Shown: positions 26,542 to 35,350, counted from the first letter of the stretch. The stretch is 64,000 bases of DNA from Sphingorhabdus wooponensis (GCF_003933235.1 NZ_RWJI01000001.1:1618001-1682000); one strand, 5' to 3'. Notes: generated from the letters alone by a model not told the origin. A program made the numbers and translations.

Positions 26542-28635
26542 TCAGTCATAGACGCGGTCTGCGGTTGCCACCGCCTCTGACGCCCGAAGCGCGGAAATGA
26601 TACGCATCAAATGCTGCAGATCATGCACTTCCAAATCCACCTCAAAAGTGTGGAATTCAACATCACGCGCGGTCATCCGCAAGTGAATGATATTGGCCTT
26701 GTGATAGCCGAATATCCCTGCAATTTCGCCCAATGTGCCGGGCCGATTATGGATGATGACACGTAAGCGCGCCGAAGCGCCGTCACTGCCCTGCCCCCAG
26801 CTTAAATCGACCCAATCTGCATCAGCCCCACCTGCCAATCGGTCGCATTCAATCGTATGGACCTCAACCGGCTGACCCGCTAGCCGCAGCCCGACAATCC
26901 GGTCGCCGGGAATGGGGTGGCAACATTCACCAAGATGATATCCCACACCAGGGGTCAAACCACGGATAGAGATCGCGCTTCCCTGCCCCGGAAAATCGAC
27001 ATGGATGTCATCGGCGTCAAAACCGGGGACCAGTGCCTCCATCAACGCGCGATCATTAATCCTGCCCAAGCCAATGCGGTGCATCAACTCGTCTTCATCC
27101 TCCAGCTTCAACCGCGTCACCGCTGCCGTAAGTGCCTTTTTGCCGATCTTGCCCGGCATACGCGCGGCTATTTCTTCATAAAGCTTACGCCCAATCACGA
27201 CCAGCTCATCACGCTCCTTGTGTCGAACATGGCGACGGATTGCGGCGCGCGCCTTGCCCGTGGTGACGAAATTCATCCATGCCTGTTGCGGCTCTTGCGC
27301 CTTGGACTTCAGGATTTCGACCATGTCTCCATTGCGCAACTGGGTTCGCAACGGCACGTGACGGCCATTGACCTTGCCACCAACAGTTTTGTCTCCAAGG
27401 TCGGTGTGCACAGCGTAAGCGAAATCAACAATGGTGGAACCCTTTGGCAATTGGTGCAATGCGCCTTTAGGGGTAAAGGCAAAAATGCGGTCCTGATACA
27501 TCGCCATCCGCGTGTTTTCGAGAATGTCTTCAGCGTCTTGGCTAGTCTCAAGTATCTCAATCAGATCACGCAGCCAGCCCGCCTGCCCATCGGGCTTATC
27601 GGACTGCTTGTAAGCCCAATGGGCAGCAAAGCCATGTTCCGAGTTGCGATGCATCTCGGCGCTCCTAATCTGCACCTCTACCCGCATATTTTTAGCGAAC
27701 ATGATAGTGGTGTGGATTGATTTATACCCGTTGCGCTTGGGTGTGGAGATAAAGTCCTTAAAGCGCCCGGGCACCATCTGCCAACGCCGATGCAGCACAC
27801 CCAAGGCGCGGTAACAATCCTCGGTCGTTTCCGTAATGACACGAAAGGCATTGATATCGGTCAGTTGTTCAAACGCTACATGGCGTTCCTGCATCTTTTT
27901 CCAGATCGAATATGGGTGTTTTTCCCGACCCGAAATTTTGATTTTCAGACCAGCCTGCTCCATTTCCCACGCGATGGTCTGGTTAATCTGATCAATTTCG
28001 ACATCCGCTTTCTCACGGATTTGCTTCAGGCGGCCCGTAATCGTTTGATAAGCAGCGGGTTCCAGTTGCTCGAAGGCGAGCAACTGCATCTCGCGCATAT
28101 ATTCATACATGCCAATCCGCTCGGCCAGCGGAGCGTAGATATCCATTGTTTCCTTAGCGATACGGCGCCGTTTTTCTGGGCTTTTGATGAAATGCAGCGT
28201 CCGCATATTGTGCAGCCGGTCGGCCAATTTGACCAAAAGCACGCGGATATCATCGGAAATTGCGAGCAGGAATTTGCGTAGATTTTCCGCCGCTCGCTCA
28301 TCTTCCGTTTGTGCTTCAATCTTTGACAGCTTGGTTACGCCATCGACCAAGCGCGCAACTTCCGGACCAAAGCGCTTTTCAATGTCTTCGATAGAAGTCA
28401 GAGTATCTTCCACGGTGTCGTGGAGCAGCGCGGTAATGATCGTGTCCTCATCCATTTTGAGGTCAGTCATCAACCCTGCAACCTCTACCGGGTGGCTGAA
28501 ATAGGGGTCGCCCGATGCCCGCTTCTGCGTGCCATGCATTTGTACCGTGAAAACATAGGCCCGGTTCAGCCGATCTTCATCAACGTCAGGTGTGTATGCC
28601 CGCACCCGCTCAACCAGTTCATATTGCCGCATCAT
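26542..28635 (-). CDS. Bifunctional (p)ppGpp synthetase/hydrolase (Rsh)
   Basis: 697-residue long RSH protein controlling the stringent response. The HD hydrolase domain is intact (SHPVEVA with H48, LLHDTVEDT, LADRLHNMRTL). The synthetase domain carries GRFKDFISTPKRNGYKSIHT; the RFKD form marks bifunctional Rel/SpoT rather than RelA-only enzymes. TGS (FTPKGALHQLPKGSTIVDFAYAVHT) and ACT domains follow. This should be the single housekeeping RSH usual in alphaproteobacteria. ATG at 28635 or 28632. A lone MITE-type end lies about 50 bp upstream. It could hydrolyse products of the small synthetase-like gene at 4.9-6.0 kb. Confidence 0.96.
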   Translation of the reverse strand: MMRQYELVERVRAYTPDVDEDRLNRAYVFTVQMHGTQKRASGDPYFSHPVEVAGLMTDLKMDEDTIITALLHDTVEDTLTSIEDIEKRFGPEVARLVDGVTKLSKIEAQTEDERAAENLRKFLLAISDDIRVLLVKLADRLHNMRTLHFIKSPEKRRRIAKETMDIYAPLAERIGMYEYMREMQLLAFEQLEPAAYQTITGRLKQIREKADVEIDQINQTIAWEMEQAGLKIKISGREKHPYSIWKKMQERHVAFEQLTDINAFRVITETTEDCYRALGVLHRRWQMVPGRFKDFISTPKRNGYKSIHTTIMFAKNMRVEVQIRSAEMHRNSEHGFAAHWAYKQSDKPDGQAGWLRDLIEILETSQDAEDILENTRMAMYQDRIFAFTPKGALHQLPKGSTIVDFAYAVHTDLGDKTVGGKVNGRHVPLRTQLRNGDMVEILKSKAQEPQQAWMNFVTTGKARAAIRRHVRHKERDELVVIGRKLYEEIAARMPGKIGKKALTAAVTRLKLEDEDELMHRIGLGRINDRALMEALVPGFDADDIHVDFPGQGSAISIRGLTPGVGYHLGECCHPIPGDRIVGLRLAGQPVEVHTIECDRLAGGADADWVDLSWGQGSDGASARLRVIIHNRPGTLGEIAGIFGYHKANIIHLRMTARDVEFHTFEVDLEVHDLQHLMRIISALRASEAVATADRVYD

Positions 28636-28686
28636 CCTTCCAACTTGGGTCTTTTACGTTGCGATGCAACAGGAAAATTTTTGGAC

Positions 28687-28712
28687 TAGGGTCAGGACCA
28701 CTCGGATGGACC
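28687..28712. repeat. Lone end of the 35351-35617 MITE family
   Basis: TAGGGTCAGGACCACT is identical over 16 nt to the inverted right end of the element at 35351-35617, and similarity continues weakly to 28712. I see no matching second end nearby, so it is a relic or a solo terminal repeat, located in the rsh upstream region. Confidence 0.4.
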
Positions 28713-28732
28713 TAAGCATAACGTCGGCGAAA

Positions 28733-28767
28733 CAAAAAATGCGCCGAAGGGCGGTCCCTCCGGCGCA
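28733..28767 (-). terminator. Rho-independent terminator of the CC_3452-type gene
   Basis: On the minus strand a GC-rich stem (TGCGCCGGAGGG / CCCTTCGGCGCA, with one internal bulge) is followed directly by ATTTTTTG. It lies about 80 bp downstream of the small secreted-protein gene. Confidence 0.8.
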
Positions 28768-28846
28768 GTATATGTTCAGCTCCTAAAGCTGCCCAAAAAA
28801 GCAGCAAAGGGATAGGAGAGAGGAGCCGAAAAACTCCAGTATCGCT

Positions 28847-29203
28847 TTAGTTCTTAGCGACTGCCTTGGTATTGTCGCCATTACATGCCGTAATTTCTTC
28901 AGCCGTAAACACGCGCTCACCGGCGGTGAAAGCAGTAACTGCGCCAAATTCACGCGCGATGCTTACGCACATATTCTTTGGCGCGGTCGAAGCGATTGGC
29001 GCGCGGCAGCTCGTGCCTTCACACTTTACATATACGCTGCGCAAAAGCTGTGGCTTAGAAGTGGTCGGCTGCGCCAGTTCTGCTTTGTAATAACTACCGT
29101 TGGTAGCGGCATGTGCCTGCGGCGCCGCGAACAAAAGGGTGGCGCTCAAAACAGTGGCAGCGGCAAGCGCGCCCATACGGGCGGAGATTTGGGAGAGAGT
29201 CAT
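28847..29203 (-). CDS. CC_3452-type small secreted protein
   Basis: 118-residue protein with a signal peptide (about 1-32, ending AHA). The mature part resembles the CC_3452 family of Caulobacter and sphingomonads: an N-terminal YYKAELAQPT segment, a VKCEGTSCRAP disulfide loop, CVSIAREFGAV and FTAEEITACN near the end. Five Cys in the mature protein suggest disulfides in the periplasm. Function is not known. AAAGGA precedes the ATG and a clear terminator follows. It diverges from the HxlR-type regulator; the 193-bp intergenic space is AT-rich, without a motif I can name. Confidence 0.8.
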   Translation of the reverse strand: MTLSQISARMGALAAATVLSATLLFAAPQAHAATNGSYYKAELAQPTTSKPQLLRSVYVKCEGTSCRAPIASTAPKNMCVSIAREFGAVTAFTAGERVFTAEEITACNGDNTKAVAKN

Positions 29204-29396
29204 ATATAATCCTTTAGCTGTGCTAAATAATCAAAATGCCGGCTGGAACTTTGGGCCCTCGCAAGCATTTTGCGCTTCTGGAAAATCAGTTGCGAATCGC
29301 TACTTATTAGTATAGGTTTCTATTTGCAACTTAAATTTTCATTTTGGGTTGATTATTTGAAACAAGGGTCGCAATCTGCGACCGAGAGGATATTTG

Positions 29397-29912
29397 ATGC
29401 GTGAATTGCGGGAACCTTTGCAGCAGCTCGCTGAATGCGGCCTCCCCACGGCGCTAGAGGCAATGGGCGAACGCTGGTCATTCATGATTTTGCGCGCTGC
29501 CTTTAATGGCGTTCGGCATTTTGAGGAGTTTCTGTCCGAAATCAGCATTGCGCGCAATATATTGGCCAACCGCCTGACCCGCTTGACCGAAAGCGGGATA
29601 TTGCACCGCACCCCCTGCCCGGACGACCGTCGTAAGGTGGAATATCGCCTGACGGAAAAAGGGCTCGACCTGCTACCGACTATGATCGCTTTGCGCCAAT
29701 GGGGCGAGAAATGGGGAACGGGTATTTTGTCCAATCCGGTATTGGTCGATGACCGTGATCGCCAACCCATCCTGCCCATTACAATCCGCAGTCATGACGA
29801 ACGGGTTCTCGGTCATATGGACCTATGCTGGATGAATTCAGCAGATATAACGCCGATCAGCGCCGATACGCACGAGGTCGATGATCGCGTCCGGAAATTA
29901 AGCGCGATCTAA
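29397..29912 (+). CDS. HxlR-family winged-helix regulator
   Basis: 172-residue transcriptional regulator. The N-terminal part is a classic HxlR domain: a conserved Cys (AECGLPTALEAMGERWSFMILRAAF), FEEFLSEISIARNILANRLTRLTESGIL as helix-turn-helix, and the DDRRKVEYRLTEKGLDL wing. About 60 further residues at the C-terminus are of unknown use. A TTG at 29394 precedes the ATG at 29397; GAGAGGA at 29384-29390 fits the ATG. It diverges from the CC_3452-type gene, which is a possible target. Confidence 0.87.
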   Translation: MRELREPLQQLAECGLPTALEAMGERWSFMILRAAFNGVRHFEEFLSEISIARNILANRLTRLTESGILHRTPCPDDRRKVEYRLTEKGLDLLPTMIALRQWGEKWGTGILSNPVLVDDRDRQPILPITIRSHDERVLGHMDLCWMNSADITPISADTHEVDDRVRKLSAI

Positions 29913-30123
29913 CGTCCGCAACTAACAGGATGTAAAGCGACCATTGAATTTTTGTTGCGAATCTGTTACACTCCGTTGCGATAGGCCAACTTTGGTCGAT
30001 GACTGCGCATCCAATCCAGGTAGCGACAGGTTCATGACGTAAGGGACGAACGTAAAAGTCTGATGGGCGACACTCCGTTGCCTGAACAAGCTATTTCTCC
30101 CGAATAATCAGAAAGGTCGTAAT

Positions 30124-30651
30124 ATGACGTCCACCGCGGCGATGTTTGATGTAGGCGATTATGTGGTTTATCCCAAACATGGGGTTGGTCGCGTAATTGA
30201 ACTTCAGGATTCCGAAATCGCAGGGATGCAGCTTCAGCTTTATGTCCTGCGCTTTGAAAAAGAAAAAATGACGCTGCGCGTGCCTTTTAACAAGGCCGAG
30301 GGCGTTGGCATGCGCAAGCTTTCAAGCGATAAGACGTTGAAAGAAGCGATGCACACCTTGACAGGCAAGCCCAAGGTAAAGCGCACCATGTGGTCACGTC
30401 GTGCGCAAGAATATGAAGCAAAAATCAACTCAGGTGATCTTGTATCGATCGCCGAAGTGACGCGCGATCTGTTCCGCCCCGATGACCAACCAGAGCAAAG
30501 CTATTCGGAGCGGCAGATTTTCGAAGCCGCATCAAGCCGTTTGGCCCGAGAGCTTGCCGCCATGGAAAAGACTGACGAAAAAGCGGCGCTCCAGAAAATC
30601 CTCGTCATCTTGAATGAGGCGGCACCGCAATATTACGAAAAAGCGGAATAA
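30124..30651 (+). CDS. CarD-family transcriptional regulator
   Basis: 175-residue RNA-polymerase-binding protein that stabilises open promoter complexes, notably at rRNA promoters. The N-terminal CarD/TRCF RNAP-interaction domain is visible (FDVGDYVVYPKHGVGRVIEL ... LYVLRFEKEKMTLRVP), followed by the helical DNA-binding domain with WSRRAQEYEAKINSGD. Normal length. The upstream gap (29913-30123) has no gene; it holds a direct 12-mer repeat. A strong terminator follows. Confidence 0.93.
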   Translation: MTSTAAMFDVGDYVVYPKHGVGRVIELQDSEIAGMQLQLYVLRFEKEKMTLRVPFNKAEGVGMRKLSSDKTLKEAMHTLTGKPKVKRTMWSRRAQEYEAKINSGDLVSIAEVTRDLFRPDDQPEQSYSERQIFEAASSRLARELAAMEKTDEKAALQKILVILNEAAPQYYEKAE

Positions 30652-30674
30652 ATTTTCCCCATCGCATGATTTGA

Positions 30675-30701
30675 AGGGCGCTGGAAACGGCGCCCTTTTT
30701 T
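30675..30701 (+). terminator. Rho-independent terminator of carD
   Basis: AGGGCGC-CTG-loop-GCGCCCT stem followed directly by a T-run, 24 bp after the CarD stop codon. Confidence 0.88.
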
Positions 30702-30766
30702 ATGGTGCCTCGCTACCGCCTAATGCCTAGCCTGACAGTAAGATGTCCGAGATGATAAAAGGCATC

Positions 30767-31111
30767 ATGGCCAAAGTAATTGTCTGGTATGATGGAGCAT
30801 GTCCTCTGTGCATGCGCGAGATTGCATTAATGCGCCAGCTCGACGTTCGGCGCTCTATCCTATTTCTAAATATAGCACCTGCGGATGCGGTGTGCCCGCT
30901 TGACCGTCAATTGATGCTCGCGCGCTTCCATGCCAGCGAAGACGGCGTAATTTTATCTGGTGCCGCTGCCTTCGCCGCCATGTGGCGGGCTATACCATTA
31001 CTGAAACCGCTGGGCTACATCGCTCGCAACCGGTTTGTTCTCGGGCTACTCGAACGGCTCTACAACCGCTTCCTCATCATCAGGCCGCGCCTGCAAAAGT
31101 TACTGGATTAA
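30767..31111 (+). CDS. DCC-family thiol-disulfide oxidoreductase (DUF393)
   Basis: 114-residue thioredoxin-like protein of the DCC family, named after the YDGACPLC motif seen here at residues 8-15 with its CxxC pair. The rest (RFHASEDGVILSGAAAFAAMWRAIP ... LYNRFLIIRPRL) matches the family's typical arrangement. Upstream ATGs at 30743 and 30755 exist; AAAGG before 30767 supports this start. The stop is 2 bp before the photolyase-like gene, so the two form an operon, and a link to flavin-photoenzyme function is possible. Reaction unknown. Confidence 0.82.
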   Translation: MAKVIVWYDGACPLCMREIALMRQLDVRRSILFLNIAPADAVCPLDRQLMLARFHASEDGVILSGAAAFAAMWRAIPLLKPLGYIARNRFVLGLLERLYNRFLIIRPRLQKLLD

Positions 31112-31113
31112 AT

Positions 31114-32313
31114 ATGGCCTGCGATACCTTCCCAGCAACACGCAATGCGGGGCTGTTACGTCTCACCCAATTTGCGCCGCGCGCAGGCCATGCTTATGCG
31201 TCTGGCCGCAATACTGACCCCGGGCCAGATCAAGTGGGCGCCGTGTCGATGCTTTCGCCATATCTGCGCTATCGGATGATAACCGAACAAGAAGTCGTCG
31301 GTGCGACGCTGGGCCAACACAGCCTGCCCGCAGCCGAAAAATATGTGCAGGAAGTTCTGTGGCGCACTTATTGGAAGGGCTGGCTCGAGATGCGGCCATC
31401 GATATGGGACCAATATATACAAGAGTGTGACCGGCAACGCGACAGCTTCCCCAATGCTCGCGCAATTCGCAGTGCGGAGGCCGGCGAGACGGGCATCGAA
31501 GGGTTTGATGACTGGGCCCGCGAATTGGTGGAAACGGGCTATCTCCACAACCACGCAAGAATGTGGTTTGCGTCAATCTGGATTTTTACCTTGCGCCTGC
31601 CTTGGTCGTTGGGCGCTGACTTCTTCCTGCGGCATTTGGTGGATGCCGATGCGGCCAGTAATACATTGTCTTGGCGCTGGGTTGCGGGATTGCAGACAGT
31701 CGGTAAGACCTATCTTGCGACCACCGAGAATATAGCGCGCTATACCAACGGCCGGTTTGCCCCAAAGGGTCTGGCAACCACTGCAACGATGCCAGCCGAG
31801 ACGCCGATATGTGCAGTACAACCGCTACCCCAAGCTGTATCTGTCGATACGCAAAAACCATCCTTTCTGCTTGTAACGACCGAGGACTTGAACCCTGAAT
31901 CCGCCTTTGGTGCATCGGCCAAAATCAACGGTGCAGGCATTTTCTTCGACACGGACACCTTATGGGGCGACAATGCATGTTCATTTGTCGCAGGAGCAGC
32001 AAAGGACGCCGCCGGACGTGTTGAAAACTACTTTAAATGCCCAACGAAATTGCACGACAATTTGGATGCCGCAAGCTTGATAACCCAAGCCCGCGAAGCA
32101 GGCGCAGAACAGGTCATCACCGCATATGCGCCGGTTGGTCCCGTCGCTGACGCCTTAGCCCGCATCGCGCCTGTATTGGCATCGGAGGGGATGCCCCTTG
32201 TTCAAATTCGGCGCGCCTGGGACGAACATTTCTGGCCGCACGCGACCAAAGGTTTCTTCCCATTCAAAGAACGCATTCCGAATATATTGAAGGAAATGGG
32301 TCTTTCGAGATAG
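31114..32313 (+). CDS. Photolyase/cryptochrome-like FAD-binding protein with unusual domain order
   Basis: 399-residue protein. Residues 8-215 resemble the helical FAD-binding domain of DNA photolyases and cryptochromes: LSPYLRYRMI (48-57), QEVLWRTYWKGW (79-90), TGYLHNHARMWFAS (141-154) and LVDADAASNTLSWRWVAG (175-192). The normal N-terminal alpha/beta domain is missing in front. Instead a Rossmann-like region follows from about 250 to 399, ending IRRAWDEHFWPHATKGFFPF. This suggests a circularly permuted architecture. It may be a DNA repair or blue-light protein; neither is shown. Coupled to the DCC gene upstream. Confidence 0.8.
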   Translation: MACDTFPATRNAGLLRLTQFAPRAGHAYASGRNTDPGPDQVGAVSMLSPYLRYRMITEQEVVGATLGQHSLPAAEKYVQEVLWRTYWKGWLEMRPSIWDQYIQECDRQRDSFPNARAIRSAEAGETGIEGFDDWARELVETGYLHNHARMWFASIWIFTLRLPWSLGADFFLRHLVDADAASNTLSWRWVAGLQTVGKTYLATTENIARYTNGRFAPKGLATTATMPAETPICAVQPLPQAVSVDTQKPSFLLVTTEDLNPESAFGASAKINGAGIFFDTDTLWGDNACSFVAGAAKDAAGRVENYFKCPTKLHDNLDAASLITQAREAGAEQVITAYAPVGPVADALARIAPVLASEGMPLVQIRRAWDEHFWPHATKGFFPFKERIPNILKEMGLSR

Positions 32314-32409
32314 ACACAGGACCATTTAAAACCGCCCCTGCAACGCAAATATGGCTTGCGTGGAGCAATGCCGCGCATATGGTTAGTACCATATTCACAA
32401 GGGGGCATT

Positions 32410-32487
32410 ATGGGTCAGGCTGTATATAATCTCAGTCAGTTTCGGCGGGATCATTTGCGCCTAAATAACGTCGGAAAATCCGCATGA
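32410..32487 (+). CDS. 25-codon ORF coupled to the methyltransferase
   Basis: Encodes MGQAVYNLSQFRRDHLRLNNVGKSA. A strong AAGGGGG (32399-32405) is well placed before its ATG, and its TGA overlaps the ATG of the next gene (ATGA). It could be a small protein or a leader that couples translation of the methyltransferase. No similarity is known to me, so this rests only on signals in the sequence. Confidence 0.4.
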   Translation: MGQAVYNLSQFRRDHLRLNNVGKSA

Positions 32488-33134
32488 GCAATTGGTGGGA
32501 TCGTCATGTCGTTCCGCGGCTCATCGGCTGCGCCTGCACCCAACCAGCGGTGATGCGTGATAGGGCTAAGGTCGTGCCACATGCCTCAGGTGATGTTCTG
32601 GAACTTGGTTGCGGCGCCCCCAATCTCGATTTTTATGACTGGGACAATGTGCATTCGTTATCCGGCGTTGATCCATCAGTAGAGTTGCTTGCCAGCGCAA
32701 CACGCGCCTTGGAAAGCAAAGGACTGACAGCCAATTTCATGCCCGGGGTTGCGGAGGCGCTTCCTTTTGCCGACGCTAGCTTCGATACTGTTGTGACGAC
32801 TTTCACGCTCTGTTCGGTGCAAGATCCGCGCTTGGCATTGTCGGAGGCGAAGCGGGTGCTCCGGCCAAACGGACGCTTGCTGTTCGTTGAACATGGCCGT
32901 GCACCGGATCCTTCAGCTGCAGCATGGCAAAAGCGTATCGAACCAGTCTGGAAACGGATTGCAGGTGGTTGCCATTTGACCCGCCCTGTAACGCAAGCCA
33001 TAACGGACGCTGGATTTCTGTGTCATGCGCCACAAGGACATTATATGAAACGGACGCCAAAATGGCTTGGCTGGGTTGAATGGGGTGAGGCACGATTGGC
33101 CGGAGCAGACGCGGCTTCACCAAAAATGTCATAG
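32484..33134 (+). CDS. Class I SAM-dependent methyltransferase
   Basis: 216-residue methyltransferase. Motif I VLELGCGAPNLDFY near residue 38, motif II around SGVDPS, and FDTVVTTFTLCSVQDP plus VLRPNGRLLFVEHG form the usual UbiE/METTL7-like core. The C-terminal segment LTRPVTQAITDAGF and GHYMKRTPKW is like the METTL7/PMT group that acts on small molecules, lipids or thiols. Substrate is unknown. ATG overlaps the small ORF before it. Confidence 0.85.
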   Translation: MSNWWDRHVVPRLIGCACTQPAVMRDRAKVVPHASGDVLELGCGAPNLDFYDWDNVHSLSGVDPSVELLASATRALESKGLTANFMPGVAEALPFADASFDTVVTTFTLCSVQDPRLALSEAKRVLRPNGRLLFVEHGRAPDPSAAAWQKRIEPVWKRIAGGCHLTRPVTQAITDAGFLCHAPQGHYMKRTPKWLGWVEWGEARLAGADAASPKMS

Positions 33135-33179
33135 ACGCTGCCATCCATATTACCGGGATCAAAAAAAGGAATATCGTCA

Positions 33180-33692
33180 ATGACTTTTAGCCAGTTTAGC
33201 CGTTGCAGCGCCTTTGCCATCGCCTTGTCGCTCACTGCTTGTAACATGCCAGCCAATGGCGAAAGTCCTACAGCAGTTTGCGCGCCAGGCACGGCGGCAG
33301 GCCAGTCACCGGCGGGGCTACAACAAGTCACGTTATGCGTGACCAGCGCCACCAAAACGCATAGTTTCACGGTTGAAGCCGCAAGAACGTCTGCGGAGCA
33401 AGCCAGGGGGCTTATGTTTAGGACGGAACTCGCGGACAATGCGGGTATGATTTTTCCCTTTCCAGATTTGCGGATCGCGAGTTTCTGGATGAAAAACACT
33501 GTTATTCCCTTAGACATCATCTTTGTGCGCGCCGATGGTACTATTGAGAGTATCGCCGACAATACGGTCCCTTATTCCATGACACCCGTTGTCTCGGGCG
33601 AACCAGTTGCTGCTGTGCTCGAATTGCGCGGCGGTCTCGCGGCTGAACTGGGAATCGTTTCCGGTGACAAGGTGCAATGGACAACCAAATAA
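33180..33692 (+). CDS. DUF192 lipoprotein
   Basis: 170-residue exported protein with lipobox LTAC near residue 21. The mature domain is DUF192: HSFTVEAARTSAEQARGLMFR, then MIFPFPDLRIASFWMKNTVIPLDIIFV, and VLELRGGLAAELGIVSGDKV. The family is widespread and its function is unknown; a role in the envelope is likely from the anchor. It is followed 40 bp later by the NDUFA12 gene. Confidence 0.87.
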   Translation: MTFSQFSRCSAFAIALSLTACNMPANGESPTAVCAPGTAAGQSPAGLQQVTLCVTSATKTHSFTVEAARTSAEQARGLMFRTELADNAGMIFPFPDLRIASFWMKNTVIPLDIIFVRADGTIESIADNTVPYSMTPVVSGEPVAAVLELRGGLAAELGIVSGDKVQWTTK

Positions 33693-33732
33693 GGATTGCG
33701 CGGAATCATGCTTAGTCCTAATCGCGTGAGCC

Positions 33733-34119
33733 ATGGGTATTCTGAGTAAAATCTTCACATGGTGGGACGGCGCGACAATTGGCACGTCCATCTATAGCTG
33801 GCGCAAAGGCAGAGCTGTGGGCTCTGACGCCTTAGGCAATCGCTATTATCAATCATCTGACGGCAAACGACGTTGGGTCATCTATAATGGGTCCAATGAT
33901 GCAAGCCGCGTGGCGCCCGATTGGCATGGCTGGCTGCATGGCACACATGATGGCGACCCAGAAAGCTATTTGCCGCCACATCGTGGTTATGAAACCGCGG
34001 CCGTACCCAATCTGACGGGAACCGACGCTGCCTATCGTCCGGCGGGTTCGATTGAACGTGGCGGCCACCGTGCACGCGCAACGGGTGATTATGAGGCGTG
34101 GAGTCCCGACGCATCATGA
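33733..34119 (+). CDS. NDUFA12/B17.2-family complex I accessory subunit
   Basis: 128-residue homologue of the mitochondrial complex I subunit NDUFA12, found in alphaproteobacterial NDH-1. Diagnostic segments: TWWDGATIGTSIYSWRKG, GNRYYQS, RRWVIYNG and VAPDWHGWLHGTHD. Normal length. Stop overlaps the ATG of the DUF2155 gene (ATGA), a pairing frequent in alphaproteobacteria. The main nuo operon is elsewhere. Confidence 0.93.
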   Translation: MGILSKIFTWWDGATIGTSIYSWRKGRAVGSDALGNRYYQSSDGKRRWVIYNGSNDASRVAPDWHGWLHGTHDGDPESYLPPHRGYETAAVPNLTGTDAAYRPAGSIERGGHRARATGDYEAWSPDAS

Positions 34120-34745
34120 TCCGTGCGCGCGGCTTAATTTGGTTGCCGTTACTGGCAACACTGGCTGCATGCGGTTCTTCAGAGGATTCAACGCTTACGC
34201 CCGCAAAATCCGGCGAGGCCATTTCTACCAATGACAAAATTGTTGCAATGTCCGGCGCCAATATCGGCACGCCAATGGCAGAACGCGTTGCAGTGCTGGG
34301 CCTGCTGAACAAACGAAATGGTCAAACCCGCGACGTTGAGCTCAAACCTGGCCAAGCTATTCGCTTTGGCAAAGTGGTCATTCGACTCAGAGCTTGCGAG
34401 AAAACCGCGCCTTGGGAAAACCAGCCTGACGAAGGTGCATTTGTGCAATTGCTGGTGAATGAACGCCCCCCCGGAACGACCGAGGCGGAAAGATGGCGCA
34501 AAGTTTTCTCCGGCTGGCTGTTCAAGGAAAATCCTGCAGCCAATGTTGTCGAGCACCCGATTTACGATGTTTGGGTCAAGGCTTGCAAAATGCGCTTCCC
34601 CGGCGAAGAAGAAGCTTTAGAGAAGACATCTTCTGAAGAGCCCACAGCAGCCGACACTGAGGACAAAACGCCATCAAGCGCGCCCCAATTGCCGCCAGAA
34701 CCTTCTCCCGCAGCAGCGGAAGAAGCCAGTCCTGACGAAGCATGA
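34116..34745 (+). CDS. DUF2155 lipoprotein
   Basis: 209 residues. Lipobox LAAC near residue 19; the DUF2155 core follows ([49 protein letters not shown], with [12 protein letters not shown] and [11 protein letters not shown]). An acidic Pro/Ala/Glu-rich tail of about 45 residues completes it. The tail is encoded opposite the C-terminal tail of aat, with a 184-bp antisense overlap. It is coupled to the NDUFA12 gene. Function unknown. Confidence 0.88.
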   Translation: MIRARGLIWLPLLATLAACGSSEDSTLTPAKSGEAISTNDKIVAMSGANIGTPMAERVAVLGLLNKRNGQTRDVELKPGQAIRFGKVVIRLRACEKTAPWENQPDEGAFVQLLVNERPPGTTEAERWRKVFSGWLFKENPAANVVEHPIYDVWVKACKMRFPGEEEALEKTSSEEPTAADTEDKTPSSAPQLPPEPSPAAAEEASPDEA

Positions 34746-35323
34746 ACCGCTTTGGCCAATGCGGCATTAAGCAATTTGAGATATGCGGCTTGAGTCATTT
34801 CGACTGCACCTAGGCTGGCTAAATGTTCAGTCATGAATTGGCAATCGAGCAATGCGAATCCGCCAAGTCGAAGCCGTGCGACCAACCATGCCAAAGCAAC
34901 CTTCGATGCGTCGGTTTCACGCGAAAACATGCTTTCGCCGAAAAACGCGCGTCCCAAGGCGAGACCATATAACCCGCCTACGAGGCGGCCCTCCACCCAG
35001 CATTCAATACTGTGGGCATGCCCTTGTTCGTGCAAGCGGCAGAAAGCCTCCTCGATATCCGCATTAATCCAAGTGTCCAACCGATCGGCTTGCGATTCGG
35101 CGCACGTGGCAATGACCCGCGCAAAAGCGGTGTCAGCGGTGACAACAAAACGGTCCTGCCGAATAGTTTTGGCAAGCGACTTAGACACTCGAAAGCCATC
35201 CAGCGGCATGATCGCCCGCAATTCCGGTTCAATCCAAAAAGTTTCGGGGTCATCACGGGCGTCAGACATCGGGAATATGCCATTGGCGTAGGCCTGAAGC
35301 AGCAAATCCAGATCGATGGGCAA
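34562..35323 (-). CDS. aat: Leucyl/phenylalanyl-tRNA--protein transferase
   Basis: Transfers Leu/Phe from tRNA to N-terminal Lys/Arg of proteins, marking them for ClpS/ClpAP (N-degron pathway). The 253-residue protein shows [57 protein letters not shown] and [15 protein letters not shown]. The start is a TTG at 35323 with AAAGGA 7 nt upstream. The C-terminal ~60 residues are Ala/Ser/Gly-rich and overlap the antisense DUF2155 tail, which makes it longer than the E. coli enzyme (234). Confidence 0.93.
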   Translation of the reverse strand: MPIDLDLLLQAYANGIFPMSDARDDPETFWIEPELRAIMPLDGFRVSKSLAKTIRQDRFVVTADTAFARVIATCAESQADRLDTWINADIEEAFCRLHEQGHAHSIECWVEGRLVGGLYGLALGRAFFGESMFSRETDASKVALAWLVARLRLGGFALLDCQFMTEHLASLGAVEMTQAAYLKLLNAALAKAVHASSGLASSAAAGEGSGGNWGALDGVLSSVSAAVGSSEDVFSKASSSPGKRILQALTQTS

Positions 35324-35350
35324 ATGATGTCCTTTCGTGTCCGTCCTATT

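Noticed and set aside
29968-30081. Direct 12-mer repeat ACACTCCGTTGC upstream of carD (29968-29979 and 30070-30081)
   Set aside because: Two copies about 100 bp apart with no symmetry or known operator; could be chance, so not called as a site.
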